DNA of 64,000 bases, from contig JAEPQD010000001.1 of assembly GCA_017642695.1 (NCBI GenBank), forward strand, positions 1,683,701 to 1,747,700. Direction: 5' to 3'. Source of the DNA: Parvibaculum sp. Its GTDB lineage: Bacteria > Pseudomonadota > Alphaproteobacteria > Parvibaculales > Parvibaculaceae. This document shows positions 9,194 to 17,957 of this stretch, piece after piece (position 1 is the stretch's first letter; every line of letters begins with the position of its first letter). The notes under the pieces were generated by a model. That model made no database searches and was not told where the DNA came from. It was given only the letters and a program-made list of their open reading frames with translations. Position numbers and translations under genes: made by a program.

Positions 9194-9538
9194 TCAGCCC
9201 CTTTGGCGGTCTTCATCAACCCACATCACTGTCACGATTTTCACCATGCAGGATTGTGTGGGGATAACTACGACTCTCACGTCGCGACCGTTTGAGTTCG
9301 GAGTTGAGCAATCCATCTTGTATTTGAACAAACCTGGTTGCGTCGCCGGTTCTCCGTTCTCCAAAACAAACCCATGTTTAAGCACATGGGTCACATCACC
9401 CATGATCAGTTCACGTTCCGCCATCTGGTCTTTGGCATGCTGGGTCAGGCAAACCTCCAAGTGGACGTTCACCTTGCCTCTGATGAAGTCTGTTGCCCTG
9501 CTGGGCTCCAAAGGCTGCCCGTGGTGTCTGTTGCTCAT
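9194..9538 (-). CDS. DUF4258-like protein, candidate toxin
   Basis: A 114-residue protein with the pattern LTQHAKDQMAERELIMGDV near residue 30, then RDVRVVVIPTQ and VKIVTVMWVDE, which I recognise as the DUF4258 type (a small alpha/beta fold related in layout to RelE/BrnT-like toxins). It is the first gene of a two-gene operon with an HTH protein. The start at 9538 (MSNRHHGQ) is preferred; a TTG at 9574 would place the coding region over the promoter and operator. Toxic activity is inferred from the gene pairing only; the base composition is AT-richer than the neighbours. Confidence 0.6.
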   Translation of the reverse strand: MSNRHHGQPLEPSRATDFIRGKVNVHLEVCLTQHAKDQMAERELIMGDVTHVLKHGFVLENGEPATQPGLFKYKMDCSTPNSNGRDVRVVVIPTQSCMVKIVTVMWVDEDRQRG

Positions 9539-9548
9539 GGCGCTATCA

Positions 9549-9565
9549 CCTATCACCATGATAGG
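9549..9565 (-). promoter_or_regulatory. 17-bp palindromic operator inside the DUF4258/HTH promoter
   Basis: CCTATCA-CCA-TGATAGG is a perfect 7-3-7 palindrome. On the minus strand a consensus -35 TTGACA occupies 9574-9569, and the palindrome lies directly between it and the weak -10 region, 11 bases before the ATG at 9538. This placement is what is expected for autorepression by the HTH protein of the same operon. Confidence 0.65.
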
Positions 9566-9701
9566 TCCTGTCAATGAACATATGATTTACAGATGTGGGA
9601 ACAAGAGGCGTGTTGCCGCATGGCAACTACCGGGGAGATTGGAAATTTCCAATTGAGAGCCAGATTTTTCCATTTATTACGCGTCCAGACCAGCAGAGGG
9701 A

Positions 9702-11552
9702 TCAGTCGGGCAGCTTCGGCGGCGATTCCGTCTGGAGATGCGACTTCGCCCGTTCGGCCGCCGATGCTTCCGGCGTGGCAGCTTCTTCCGCAGGTCTCAC
9801 GAGGTTCGCGACCTGCCAGCCAGGCCCGGCCTTGAACGTCCGGTCTTCGGCAAACGGATAGACCACGTTGTCCCGGGAAACAGCGTAGAGCGGGATGCCT
9901 TCGCCGCCCTGCTGCTCCAGCATTTTCTGGAAGCCGTATTCGTCGGTCAGTTTCGTCATCTTGATCTGCCAGCCTTCGGCGAGCTTCTGCTCCAGCGCCT
10001 CGTAGGTCGTGTCCTCCTTGAAGAGGAGACGGCCTTCGATGGCGGCGACATTTTCCGCCTGGTCGGCGACACGGATGCGGAAGACCGAGCCCGAACCGAA
10101 TTCGCGGGCATAGCGCAGGCAGGCAAGTGTGTTGAGCGGAGCGCGCGTCGATAGCGCCAGCAATTGCCCGATGCCGACCAGGTCGAGCCGCCTGTCGGCA
10201 TCGTCGGAAACGATATTGCCGAAAAAGGTACGCAGGCCCCCCATGCGGGCCTTGCGCGTTTCGTTCCACGAGGTGTCGGCGAGGATCACGTCGAAATCGA
10301 GCTTCTTCAGGCTGTCCGCGATCGCATGCGCGACCGGGTTGCCGCCGACGATGAGGAGACCGCGGGGCTCCGGATCGGCGACGCCGAGAAGCCGCGCCAG
10401 CGGCCGCGCCGTCAGGCTCTGCAGGAGAACGGTGGTGACGATCACGGTGAAGGTGAGGGCGACGAGGGTCTGCGCGCCTTCGACGCCCGCGCGGTCGAGC
10501 TGGATCGCGAAGAGACCGGAGACAGCCGCGGCCACGATGCCGCGCGGCGCGATCCATGAAAGAACCGCGCGCTCGGCCCAGGGCATGGATGTCCCCGCCG
10601 TCGAGACGAGTACGGAGAGCGGCCGCGCGACAAAGAGGATGATGCCCATCAGGGCCGCCACCATCGTCCAGTTGGCGGTGAAGGCGTCCGTCGGGAGCCG
10701 TGCCGCGAGAACGACAAAAAGGATCGAAGTGAGGAGGATCGTGAGACTTTCCTTGAAGTCGAGAATATCCTCGACATCCACGTCGCGCATGTTGGCCAGG
10801 AAGATGCCCATGACGGTAACGGCGAGCAGCCCGGACTCATGCGCGATTTCGTTTGCGCCGACGAAAACGGCGAGGACCAGCGCAAGCGCGATGACGTTAT
10901 GGAGATAGTCGGGCATCACATGCCGCCGCAACAGCCAGCCGAAGGCGTAGCCCGCGCCCGCGCCGAGGGCGACCCCCGCTGCGAAGATTTCCGCGATCAG
11001 GATGAAGTTGCCTGGATCCGCGGTGTCGACCGCGACGAACTGGAAGATGACGACGGCCGCAAGCGCGCCAAGCGGGTCGATGATGACGCCTTCCCAACGC
11101 AGTACGTTGGCAGCATTTCTCGTGAGCCCGACGGAACGCAGGATCGGGATGATGACGGTGGGGCCGGTAACGGAAACGAGTGCGCCGAAGAGGAAGGCGA
11201 CCTCGAAGCTCAGAAGGCCGAGCATCCACGCGCCCAGCGCGGCGACGACGATGGTGACGCCCGCACCGAGCGTGACGAGCCGCGTTACGATCTGGCCATG
11301 GCCGCGTATTTCGCTGAACCGCAGCGTCAGACTTCCCTCGAACAGGATGACGGCGACACCCAGCGAGACGAACGGAAAAAGCAGGTCGCCGAACATGTCG
11401 TCCGGGCTGAAAAGATGGAGCCCCGGCCCGATCGCGAGGCCCGCGATGAGCAGCAGCAGGATCGCCGGCAGCTTCAACCACCACGAGAACCATTGTGCGG
11501 CAGCGCCGATAAACACGATCAGAGCGGCGGCAAGTGCCGGATTGTCGTTCAT
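9702..11552 (-). CDS. Cation:proton antiporter (CPA1 type) with TrkA-N-like cytosolic domain
   Basis: About 616 residues. Residues 1-400 hold roughly 12 membrane segments with the CPA signature FEGSLTLRF and the LRWEGVIIDPLGAL region containing the conserved acidic pair. The C-terminal third (RGLLIVGGNPVAHAIADSL) is a Rossmann-like nucleotide-binding RCK/TrkA-N domain followed by a TrkA-C-like tail. Such proteins exchange Na+ or K+ for H+ at the inner membrane. The start at 11552 (MNDNPALAA) places the first membrane helix correctly. It ends the leftward gene set after an MFS gene 70 bases upstream; co-transcription is possible. Confidence 0.92.
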   Translation of the reverse strand: MNDNPALAAALIVFIGAAAQWFSWWLKLPAILLLLIAGLAIGPGLHLFSPDDMFGDLLFPFVSLGVAVILFEGSLTLRFSEIRGHGQIVTRLVTLGAGVTIVVAALGAWMLGLLSFEVAFLFGALVSVTGPTVIIPILRSVGLTRNAANVLRWEGVIIDPLGALAAVVIFQFVAVDTADPGNFILIAEIFAAGVALGAGAGYAFGWLLRRHVMPDYLHNVIALALVLAVFVGANEIAHESGLLAVTVMGIFLANMRDVDVEDILDFKESLTILLTSILFVVLAARLPTDAFTANWTMVAALMGIILFVARPLSVLVSTAGTSMPWAERAVLSWIAPRGIVAAAVSGLFAIQLDRAGVEGAQTLVALTFTVIVTTVLLQSLTARPLARLLGVADPEPRGLLIVGGNPVAHAIADSLKKLDFDVILADTSWNETRKARMGGLRTFFGNIVSDDADRRLDLVGIGQLLALSTRAPLNTLACLRYAREFGSGSVFRIRVADQAENVAAIEGRLLFKEDTTYEALEQKLAEGWQIKMTKLTDEYGFQKMLEQQGGEGIPLYAVSRDNVVYPFAEDRTFKAGPGWQVANLVRPAEEAATPEASAAERAKSHLQTESPPKLPD

Positions 11553-11622
11553 GAACTGGCCTCGATGGTCGTGATCGCGCAGGGACGATGCGGAAGCATA
11601 CACGTTCTGCAGCAACCGGGGA

Positions 11623-12849
11623 TTACCGGGGTGCTTCGATCCGCCACAGCGGTGTGAAAAGGAAGATCGCCGACCAGAGAACGACCATCAACGAACAGGG
11701 AACCAGCACTGCATCGAGCGGACCGACCCAGCGGATGACATAGCCCGTGAGGATGGCGCCGATCGGTCCGCCACCCATTGTCCCGAGATTGAAACCGGCC
11801 AGCATTCGAGCCCGGAGCGCATCGGACGCGCTTTCCTGAACGATGGCGCGCGACTGGCTCATGGAAACGCCGGCGGCCAGCCCCCAGCCGAGTGCGAGTA
11901 GATAGACGCCCCAGATCGGCGGATTGAAATGGATCATGACCATCACCACCGATCCGGTGCACATGGCGAGCATGATGGCGCGGCCCTGCCGACGTATCGG
12001 CTTCAGGCGCGAAAGCACGAAGGAGGAAATGCCTATACCCCCGAAGAACGACGCCATGACGTTGCCGATTTCGCGCGAACTCCCGTGATAGACGTCGCGG
12101 ATCAGAATGGGGAAGAGCACCATGAAGACGCCCATGAACAGGATACCGGAAAAGAACATGAGCATGAGCACCGGCCGGATGCGGTCATGCTTCAACACGG
12201 CAAGGAAGCCTTCCTTCACATCCTTGAAAGGCTGGCGCCTCGCGTGCTCGCGGGGCGTGGGAAGCACCGCCGGAAGGCGCGATGTCGTGAAAACAGCGAA
12301 GGCGAGCAAGGCGCTTTGCAACATGAGCAGCGGCCAGGCACCAATATATTCCGCTGGTCCTCCGAGTTGGAACCCCACCACCTGACCGAGGAACTGGCCG
12401 CTCATCGCGAGCGCAACGGCACGCTGGATGTTGCCGCCCATGCTGTTGACGGCAACGCGCGAAAGCATCGAGTCGCGTGCCGGCATGATGTAGCCGCCGA
12501 GCGAAGAGAGCGCCAGCACGTAAAGGATCATCAACTCGTAGGTGAGGATACCGTTGTAGATGAGGACGGCGAGGATGAGAGGTGGCAGGGTCGCGATCGC
12601 CTGCAGCTTCATCAGATGGCGACGAAGCTCGGCGCGGTCGGCCGCTGCACCGCCGAAGAGACCGAGCAGCAGCATCGGCAGCATGGAGAACATCTGCGCG
12701 ATGCCGACGCGGTCCGAACTTTCGTCCAGGACGACGGTGATGATCCACGGGAAGAGCACGCCCTGGATGCCGCCCGCCAGGAAATAGCTCCAGATTCCCG
12801 CCATGTACCAGCGGTGGTCGGCCCGGTGGTCGCGCGCTGGCGTGGTCAC
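11623..12849 (-). CDS. MFS transporter
   Basis: A 408-residue major facilitator protein with about 12 predicted membrane helices. Segments such as VGIAQMFSMLPMLLLGLFGG and MPARDSMLSRVA are shared with the MFS protein at 14590-15837 (RVGIAQMSLMIP, IPARDSALTRVA, both ending in a T-P-[IL]-W motif), so the two are paralogues. The start codon is GTG at 12849. It is divergent from a Baeyer-Villiger monooxygenase, which suggests import or export of that enzyme's substrate or product, but the substrate is not identifiable. Confidence 0.85.
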   Translation of the reverse strand: MTTPARDHRADHRWYMAGIWSYFLAGGIQGVLFPWIITVVLDESSDRVGIAQMFSMLPMLLLGLFGGAAADRAELRRHLMKLQAIATLPPLILAVLIYNGILTYELMILYVLALSSLGGYIMPARDSMLSRVAVNSMGGNIQRAVALAMSGQFLGQVVGFQLGGPAEYIGAWPLLMLQSALLAFAVFTTSRLPAVLPTPREHARRQPFKDVKEGFLAVLKHDRIRPVLMLMFFSGILFMGVFMVLFPILIRDVYHGSSREIGNVMASFFGGIGISSFVLSRLKPIRRQGRAIMLAMCTGSVVMVMIHFNPPIWGVYLLALGWGLAAGVSMSQSRAIVQESASDALRARMLAGFNLGTMGGGPIGAILTGYVIRWVGPLDAVLVPCSLMVVLWSAIFLFTPLWRIEAPR

Positions 12850-12952
12850 TGATCGAATCCCTTGGTCTTCTTATTGTTCGGGCACCTTACTAATTATCCT
12901 GGGTGCGTGGAATTGAAAGGAAATTTGGCCGTTTTCTGCGCTCCGGGACACG

Positions 12953-12979
12953 CTACTTACTTTATTGTAAACTAGGTAG
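12953..12979. promoter_or_regulatory. AT-rich candidate operator in the MFS/monooxygenase divergent promoter
   Basis: Within the 210-base gap between the divergent genes is an AT-rich island with nested arms: CTAC and TTAC on the left, GTAA and GTAG on the right, around TTTATT. The inner TTAC-N6-GTAA is perfect; the outer arms are spaced unequally. It could bind a TetR-type dimer, but no regulator gene lies beside it. Confidence 0.3.
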
Positions 12980-13059
12980 TGCGTTTTTCATCGCGGCGAG
13001 GTAGGTATTGGGCCAGAAAGCCTTATGTAGCCCTACGTCAATCGGGAGATTTGCGATCC

Positions 13060-14562
13060 ATGACGCTTGAACATTTCGACGTGCTCATCGTCGGCGCCGG
13101 CCTGTCGGGCATCGGTGCGGGCTACCACCTGCAGAAGAATTGCCCGGGCAAGAGCTACGTGATCCTCGAGGGTCGCGAGGCCATCGGCGGCACCTGGGAT
13201 CTCTTCCGCTATCCCGGCATCCGTTCCGACTCCGACATGTATACGCTCGGTTACTCGTTCAAACCCTGGACGGAGGCGAAGGCGATCGCCGACGGTCCCT
13301 CGATTCTGAAATATGTCCGCGAGACTGCAAGCGACAACGGGATCGACCGTCACATCCGCTATGGCCACATGGTGAAGAGCGCCTCGTGGTCGAGCGAGGA
13401 TGCGGCGTGGACCGTCGAAGCCGAGACCGGGCCGTCGAAGGAGCGCGTGCGCTTCACCTGCAACTTCCTCTTCATGTGCTCCGGATATTACGACTACGAG
13501 AAGGGTTACACCCCCGAGTTCAAGGGCGCGGAACGTTTCAAGGGGCGTATCGCGCATCCGCAGAAGTGGACCGAAGATATCGAATATGTCGGCAAGCGCG
13601 TCGTGGTGATCGGATCGGGTGCGACCGCCGTGACGCTGGTGCCGGAAATGGCGAAGAAGGCGACGCATGTGACCATGCTTCAGCGCTCGCCGACCTATGT
13701 TGTTTCCCGCCCGGCGGAAGATGGGCTCGCCAACTGGATGCGCAGCAAGCTTCCCGCGAAGCTCGCCTATGCGATCACGCGCTGGAAAAATGTGCTGCTT
13801 GGCATGGCGTTCTTCAAATATTGCCGCGCGAAGCCCGCAAAGGCAAAGCAGATGATCCTTCAGGGCGTACGCGAGCAGCTTGGGTCCGAGTTCGTAAAGA
13901 AGCACTTCACGCCGAGTTACAATCCGTGGGACCAGCGCCTCTGCCTCGTCCCGAACGGCGATCTCTTCGATGCGATCAAGGAAGGCCGTGCGTCGGTTGT
14001 CACCGACCACATCGACACCTTCACGGAGAAGGGAATCCTGCTGAAATCGGGCGAGGAGCTTGAGGCGGACCTGATCGTCACGGCGACCGGCCTGAACCTG
14101 AAGGTGCTTGGCGGCATGGAGATCGATGTCGACGGGCGTCATGTCGATCTGTCGGACACAATGAGCTACAAGGGGATGATGTATTCCGATGTGCCGAACC
14201 TCGCTTCGGCCTTCGGCTACACCAACGCTTCATGGACGCTGAAATGCGACCTGACCTGCGAATACGTCTGTCGTCTTATCAATCACATGGACGAGACGGG
14301 AACGAAGCAGGCAACGCCGCGCCTCAACGATCCTGAGGTCGAGGAAGAGCCCTGGCTCGACTTCACTTCGGGCTATGTGCAGCGCTCGCTCGACAAGTTC
14401 CCGAAACAGGGCTCGAAGAAGCCGTGGAAGCTCTACCAGAATTACGCGCTTGACATCATGGCGATGAAGTTCGGCCGCGTGGAAGATGGTGTGATGGAAT
14501 TCTCGAAGCCTTCGGCCACCCGCACGGGCGCGGACCGAGAGCCGGAACGCCTCGCAAGCTGA
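13060..14562 (+). CDS. Baeyer-Villiger-type flavin monooxygenase
   Basis: About 500 residues. The N-terminal FAD site is VGAGLSGIGAG (residues 11-21) and the second Rossmann motif VIGSGATAVTL binds NADPH. Between them, near residues 159-169, lies FKGRIAHPQKW, which fits the Baeyer-Villiger fingerprint F-x-G-x3-H-x3-W. These enzymes insert one oxygen next to a ketone to give esters or lactones using NADPH and O2. The start at 13060 (MTLEHFDV) is chosen because the longer frame from 12979 is low-complexity and runs into the promoter island. It sits between two paralogous MFS genes, divergent from one and convergent with the other. The ketone substrate is unknown. Confidence 0.93.
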   Translation: MTLEHFDVLIVGAGLSGIGAGYHLQKNCPGKSYVILEGREAIGGTWDLFRYPGIRSDSDMYTLGYSFKPWTEAKAIADGPSILKYVRETASDNGIDRHIRYGHMVKSASWSSEDAAWTVEAETGPSKERVRFTCNFLFMCSGYYDYEKGYTPEFKGAERFKGRIAHPQKWTEDIEYVGKRVVVIGSGATAVTLVPEMAKKATHVTMLQRSPTYVVSRPAEDGLANWMRSKLPAKLAYAITRWKNVLLGMAFFKYCRAKPAKAKQMILQGVREQLGSEFVKKHFTPSYNPWDQRLCLVPNGDLFDAIKEGRASVVTDHIDTFTEKGILLKSGEELEADLIVTATGLNLKVLGGMEIDVDGRHVDLSDTMSYKGMMYSDVPNLASAFGYTNASWTLKCDLTCEYVCRLINHMDETGTKQATPRLNDPEVEEEPWLDFTSGYVQRSLDKFPKQGSKKPWKLYQNYALDIMAMKFGRVEDGVMEFSKPSATRTGADREPERLAS

Positions 14563-14575
14563 ACCGGCGGATGGG

Positions 14576-14593
14576 CTGACGCCGCGGCGTCAG
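14576..14593. terminator. Perfect 18-bp palindrome between convergent genes
   Basis: CTGACGCCGCGGCGTCAG is fully self-complementary and overlaps the stop codon of the convergent MFS gene, 13 bases after the monooxygenase stop. It may act as a bidirectional transcript end; there is no T-run, so this is tentative. Confidence 0.4.
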
Positions 14594-15837
14594 TCCGCTT
14601 CCGCGCGATAGCTCCAGATCGGTGTAAGGAAATAGAGCAGCGCGAGTATCCCGACCATGAGGGTGGCCGGAACCAGCACTGCATCGAAGACGCCGAGCCA
14701 GCCCACGAGCAATCCCATCATCAATGCGCCAAGCGGCGCGCCGCCCGAAAAGCCAAGCTGATAGGCAGAGAGAACGCGCGCGAGGTGGTTTCCCGATGCA
14801 GCCACCTGCACGATGGTACGGCCCATGGTCATGGTCGTTCCCGCGCCCATACCCCACCACAGAATGAGAAGACAGAGCAGCCAGAACGGCAGGTGGAAGT
14901 GGAAAAGCGCGAGAATGACGAGGCCGCTCGTGAGAGACGCCATCATTACCCGGCCGCGATAGGGAACATGGCCGACGCGGAGCAACGCCACATTGGCCAG
15001 AATGGTGCCGCCCCAGAAGCAGATGTTGATGATGGCGAAATCGCGTGTGAACTCGGTGCTCTGATAGATGTCGCGCAACATGAGAGGCAGCACGACGAGA
15101 AAGCTGCCAACATAGAAAAGCCCGACCGCGAAGTTGAGGGCGATCACCGTCGCGACGATGGGGATTGCCGCCGCCGATTTGATGCCGTCGGCGATCTGCA
15201 CGAAGCGGTTCACGTCGGAGGCGGTGTTGGTCGGCGGCAGCGGCGTGAGCCGCGCCGACAGCCAGAGCCCCGCGGACATGACGAACGCCTGAAAGAAAAG
15301 GAGCGCCGGAGTGCCTGTTACATACGCGAACGCGGCGACCAGCATGCCGACAAGCTGCGATCCCATCTGCACACCCATCGCCATCGTGACGGCCTGCTGG
15401 ATGCCCGTCTCGGCGACGCGCGTCAGCGCGCTATCGCGGGCGGGGATCGCGAAGGCGCCGAGCGTGCCCATCGCGAGTGCGTAGACGATCAGCGCGCCAT
15501 AGGTGAGATTGTCGGTGAGAAAGACGAGCGCGAGGACAAGTGGCGGTAACGTCGCCAGCAGATGGACGCGAATGAGGATGCGCCGTGCGTCGCTGTGATC
15601 CGCGAGTGTGCCGCCGAGCAGCATGAAGAGCAGCGAGGGGATCATCAGCGACATCTGGGCGATGCCGACGCGGGCCGGCGGCTCGTGCAGCACTTCCGTC
15701 ACGAGGAAGGGAAAGATGACGAACTGGATGCCGAGGCTGATGAACCAGCTCGCCTGCCCGCCGAGATAGAGATTGAGCCGCTTTTGCCGCGCTGTGGCGA
15801 TTTCTCCGGCTTCCTGAACAGGTGTGGCGTGGTTCAT
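14590..15837 (-). CDS. MFS transporter, paralogue of the gene at 11623-12849
   Basis: A 415-residue protein with about 12 membrane helices and two halves joined by a polar loop near residues 205-220. It shares many blocks with the MFS protein upstream of the monooxygenase (LATLPPLVLAL, ARDSALTRV, LDAVLVP/FDAVLVP, C-terminal FLTPIWSY), so the two arose by duplication. It is convergent with the monooxygenase and overlaps the palindrome at their ends. Substrate unknown. Confidence 0.85.
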   Translation of the reverse strand: MNHATPVQEAGEIATARQKRLNLYLGGQASWFISLGIQFVIFPFLVTEVLHEPPARVGIAQMSLMIPSLLFMLLGGTLADHSDARRILIRVHLLATLPPLVLALVFLTDNLTYGALIVYALAMGTLGAFAIPARDSALTRVAETGIQQAVTMAMGVQMGSQLVGMLVAAFAYVTGTPALLFFQAFVMSAGLWLSARLTPLPPTNTASDVNRFVQIADGIKSAAAIPIVATVIALNFAVGLFYVGSFLVVLPLMLRDIYQSTEFTRDFAIINICFWGGTILANVALLRVGHVPYRGRVMMASLTSGLVILALFHFHLPFWLLCLLILWWGMGAGTTMTMGRTIVQVAASGNHLARVLSAYQLGFSGGAPLGALMMGLLVGWLGVFDAVLVPATLMVGILALLYFLTPIWSYRAEAD

Positions 15838-15943
15838 CGGCGAGGTCTTTCGGCACGGAGGCCCGCCCGCCGGCTGAAAGCCGCCATGAACCGGTCCTCC
15901 CTATATGAATTCCTTTTTGGAACCTTACCACATGTCCCGGGAA

Positions 15944-16615
15944 TCAAAGCCCGGCGAGACGGATCATGGCGTCGTAGGTGTGGACATGCCGCCCGGAAAG
16001 GCCGGAGGCGGCCGCACCCCGCATCGCGCCAGCCACCGTTGCGGCGGGGATAGACCGATAGACACGGGCGGGCCCGAGCATCAGCGGATTGAGATAGGGG
16101 GCGAGGCCCATGCCGATCCCTTCGAGCGTCCGCCGTTCCGCCCGCTCGCCAAGGAGAAGGCCGGGCCGGAAGATGTGAAGTGCCTCGAAACCGAGCGCTT
16201 CGACATCCCGCTCCGTTTCTCCTTTCACCCGCGAATAGAAGATCGAGGAGGTGGCGTCGGCGCCGATCGCGGAGACCAGCATGAAGCGCTTCGCACCGGC
16301 CGCCTTCGCCGCGTTTGCAAAGGCGACGATGTAGTCGTGGTCGACCGTGTAGAAAGCCGCCTGGCTGCCCGCGGTCTTGATGGTGGTGCCGAGCGCGCAA
16401 TAGGCGTCGTCCGCCGCAACGCCTGTCAGCGAGACGTCGAATTTGCCGAAATCCGCGATCACGCCGTTGAGCTTCGGTGAGGCGACCCCCTCCGGCGGAC
16501 GCCGGGTGAGCGTGACGAGTTTTCTGCAGGATGCATCGGCGATCAGTTGACGGACGAGATGCCCGCCGACAAGACCCGTTGCGCCCGCGACAAGCGCCGT
16601 TCTTCCATCCGTCAT
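15944..16615 (-). CDS. NAD(P)H-binding Rossmann protein (TIP30/HTATIP2-like SDR)
   Basis: About 223 residues of the atypical short-chain dehydrogenase type. The nucleotide site is LVAGATGLVGGHLVRQL at the N-terminus, followed by LVTLTRRPP and DDAYCALGTTIKTAGS, which is characteristic of the TIP30-like group. YSRVKGETERDV supplies the Y-x3-K pair of the SDR active site. Start at 16615 (MTDGRTALV) has GGAG four bases before the ATG; two further upstream ATGs exist. It has no obvious functional partner nearby, and the substrate is unknown. Confidence 0.83.
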   Translation of the reverse strand: MTDGRTALVAGATGLVGGHLVRQLIADASCRKLVTLTRRPPEGVASPKLNGVIADFGKFDVSLTGVAADDAYCALGTTIKTAGSQAAFYTVDHDYIVAFANAAKAAGAKRFMLVSAIGADATSSIFYSRVKGETERDVEALGFEALHIFRPGLLLGERAERRTLEGIGMGLAPYLNPLMLGPARVYRSIPAATVAGAMRGAAASGLSGRHVHTYDAMIRLAGL

Positions 16616-16751
16616 CCTTCTCCCCGCCATCATCTGTTTCGTGACAGTTTCGTGAAATCTACCCGGAAAGCCGGCGGTTTTCAGCCTCCGTTAAGCGCCG
16701 CCGCGGATAAGTGAATCCGTCATTTCGCTGTTCGTCAGTTCCGGTGCTTGC

Positions 16752-17957
16752 ATGATGTCTCCCTCCGCTCGCGAGCTTGCCATCGCGGTGCCGTCCGTGT
16801 CGCCCGACACGACCTGTGCCGCCGTTTTCGACCGGCTGTTGGCCGAGCCGGAAACGCGAAATATTCCAGTCGTCCGAAATGGAAGGCCTATCGGCCTGAT
16901 CAGCCGCAAGAATTTTCTCCTCACCTATGTGCGCATGTACGGCGCGGAGCTATACGGCAGAAGGCCTGTCTCGCGGCTCATGGAGAGCGACTTTCTCATC
17001 GTTGATGCGGCGGCGACCTGCGAAGCGATCAATGCGCAGGCGAGGGACGCCTTCGGTGATGCCCGTTTGCGGCCCTTCGTGGTCACGGACAGCGGCCGCT
17101 ATGTAGGCGTCGGCGACGCAACGAAGCTGATGCTCGTGATGGCCGACCTTGCGACCGCACGGGCGTCGGCGCTCGAGGAAGAAACCCGCCGCGCCGAGGC
17201 CGCGAGTGCGAGCAAGACGCAGTTTCTCGCTAGCATGAGCCACGAATTGCGGACGCCATTGAATGCGATCATCGGCTTTGCGGATCTGATGCGGCTGAAG
17301 ACGCTGGGCGAAATGCAGCCGGCCCGCTACGGCGAATATATCGAGGACATTCACAAGAGCGGCGTGCATTTGCTCACCATGATCAACGAGTTGCTCGACA
17401 TGGCGAAGATCGAATCCGGTCACGTCGAGCTTCGGGAAACGGTTTTCGATCCGAAAGACCTCGGGCTCGAGGTACTGCGCATGCTGCGTCAGGCGATCGC
17501 CGAAGCGAAACTCGATCTACGCGTCGCAGTCGCGGACGGCCTTCCGCCGATTCATGCCGATCAGCAGCAGATCCGCCGGGTTCTCATCAATCTCCTTTCG
17601 AATGCGATCAAATACACGCCGGCAGGCGGCACGATTACGCTGTCGGTCTGCATCTGCGAGCGGAAGAACGACATCTGCGGCGCTGAAGGGATACTGCTGA
17701 CCGTCGAGGATACGGGGATCGGCATACCGGGGGATAAACTCGAAAAGGTGCTCGAACCCTTCGAGCAGGTGGAGAACTCCTTCACCCGTACGCGGGCGGG
17801 CACAGGTCTCGGCCTCGCGCTCAGCAAGGCGATGGTCGAGGCGCATGGCGGCAGGCTCTGGCTCGAAAGCGAACTCGGACAGGGAACGAGAGCTCATGCG
17901 TTGCTTCCGGCATCGCGCATCGTGAGGGACGCGCAGGCGAAGAGGCGCGCGGGCTAG
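16752..17957 (+). CDS. Soluble CBS-domain sensor histidine kinase
   Basis: A 401-residue protein. Residues 1-130 look like a CBS-domain pair (VSPDTTCAAVFDRLL, NIPVVRNGRPIGLISRKNF, then RPFVVTDSGRYVGVGD). A short helix leads to HisKA with the phospho-acceptor in FLASMSHELRTPLNAI (about residue 163), and then the ATPase domain with LINLLSNAIKY, VEDTGIGIPGDKL and TGLGLALSK. No membrane segment is present, so sensing is cytoplasmic; CBS pairs usually bind adenine nucleotides, making energy state a plausible signal. No response regulator lies nearby. It ends in a 4-bp convergent overlap with the next gene. Confidence 0.88.
   Translation: MMSPSARELAIAVPSVSPDTTCAAVFDRLLAEPETRNIPVVRNGRPIGLISRKNFLLTYVRMYGAELYGRRPVSRLMESDFLIVDAAATCEAINAQARDAFGDARLRPFVVTDSGRYVGVGDATKLMLVMADLATARASALEEETRRAEAASASKTQFLASMSHELRTPLNAIIGFADLMRLKTLGEMQPARYGEYIEDIHKSGVHLLTMINELLDMAKIESGHVELRETVFDPKDLGLEVLRMLRQAIAEAKLDLRVAVADGLPPIHADQQQIRRVLINLLSNAIKYTPAGGTITLSVCICERKNDICGAEGILLTVEDTGIGIPGDKLEKVLEPFEQVENSFTRTRAGTGLGLALSKAMVEAHGGRLWLESELGQGTRAHALLPASRIVRDAQAKRRAG

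Noticed and set aside
16691..16755. A short minus-strand peptide gene upstream of the histidine kinase
   Set aside because: Only about 20 codons from the ATG near 16753, with no ribosome site or family pattern.
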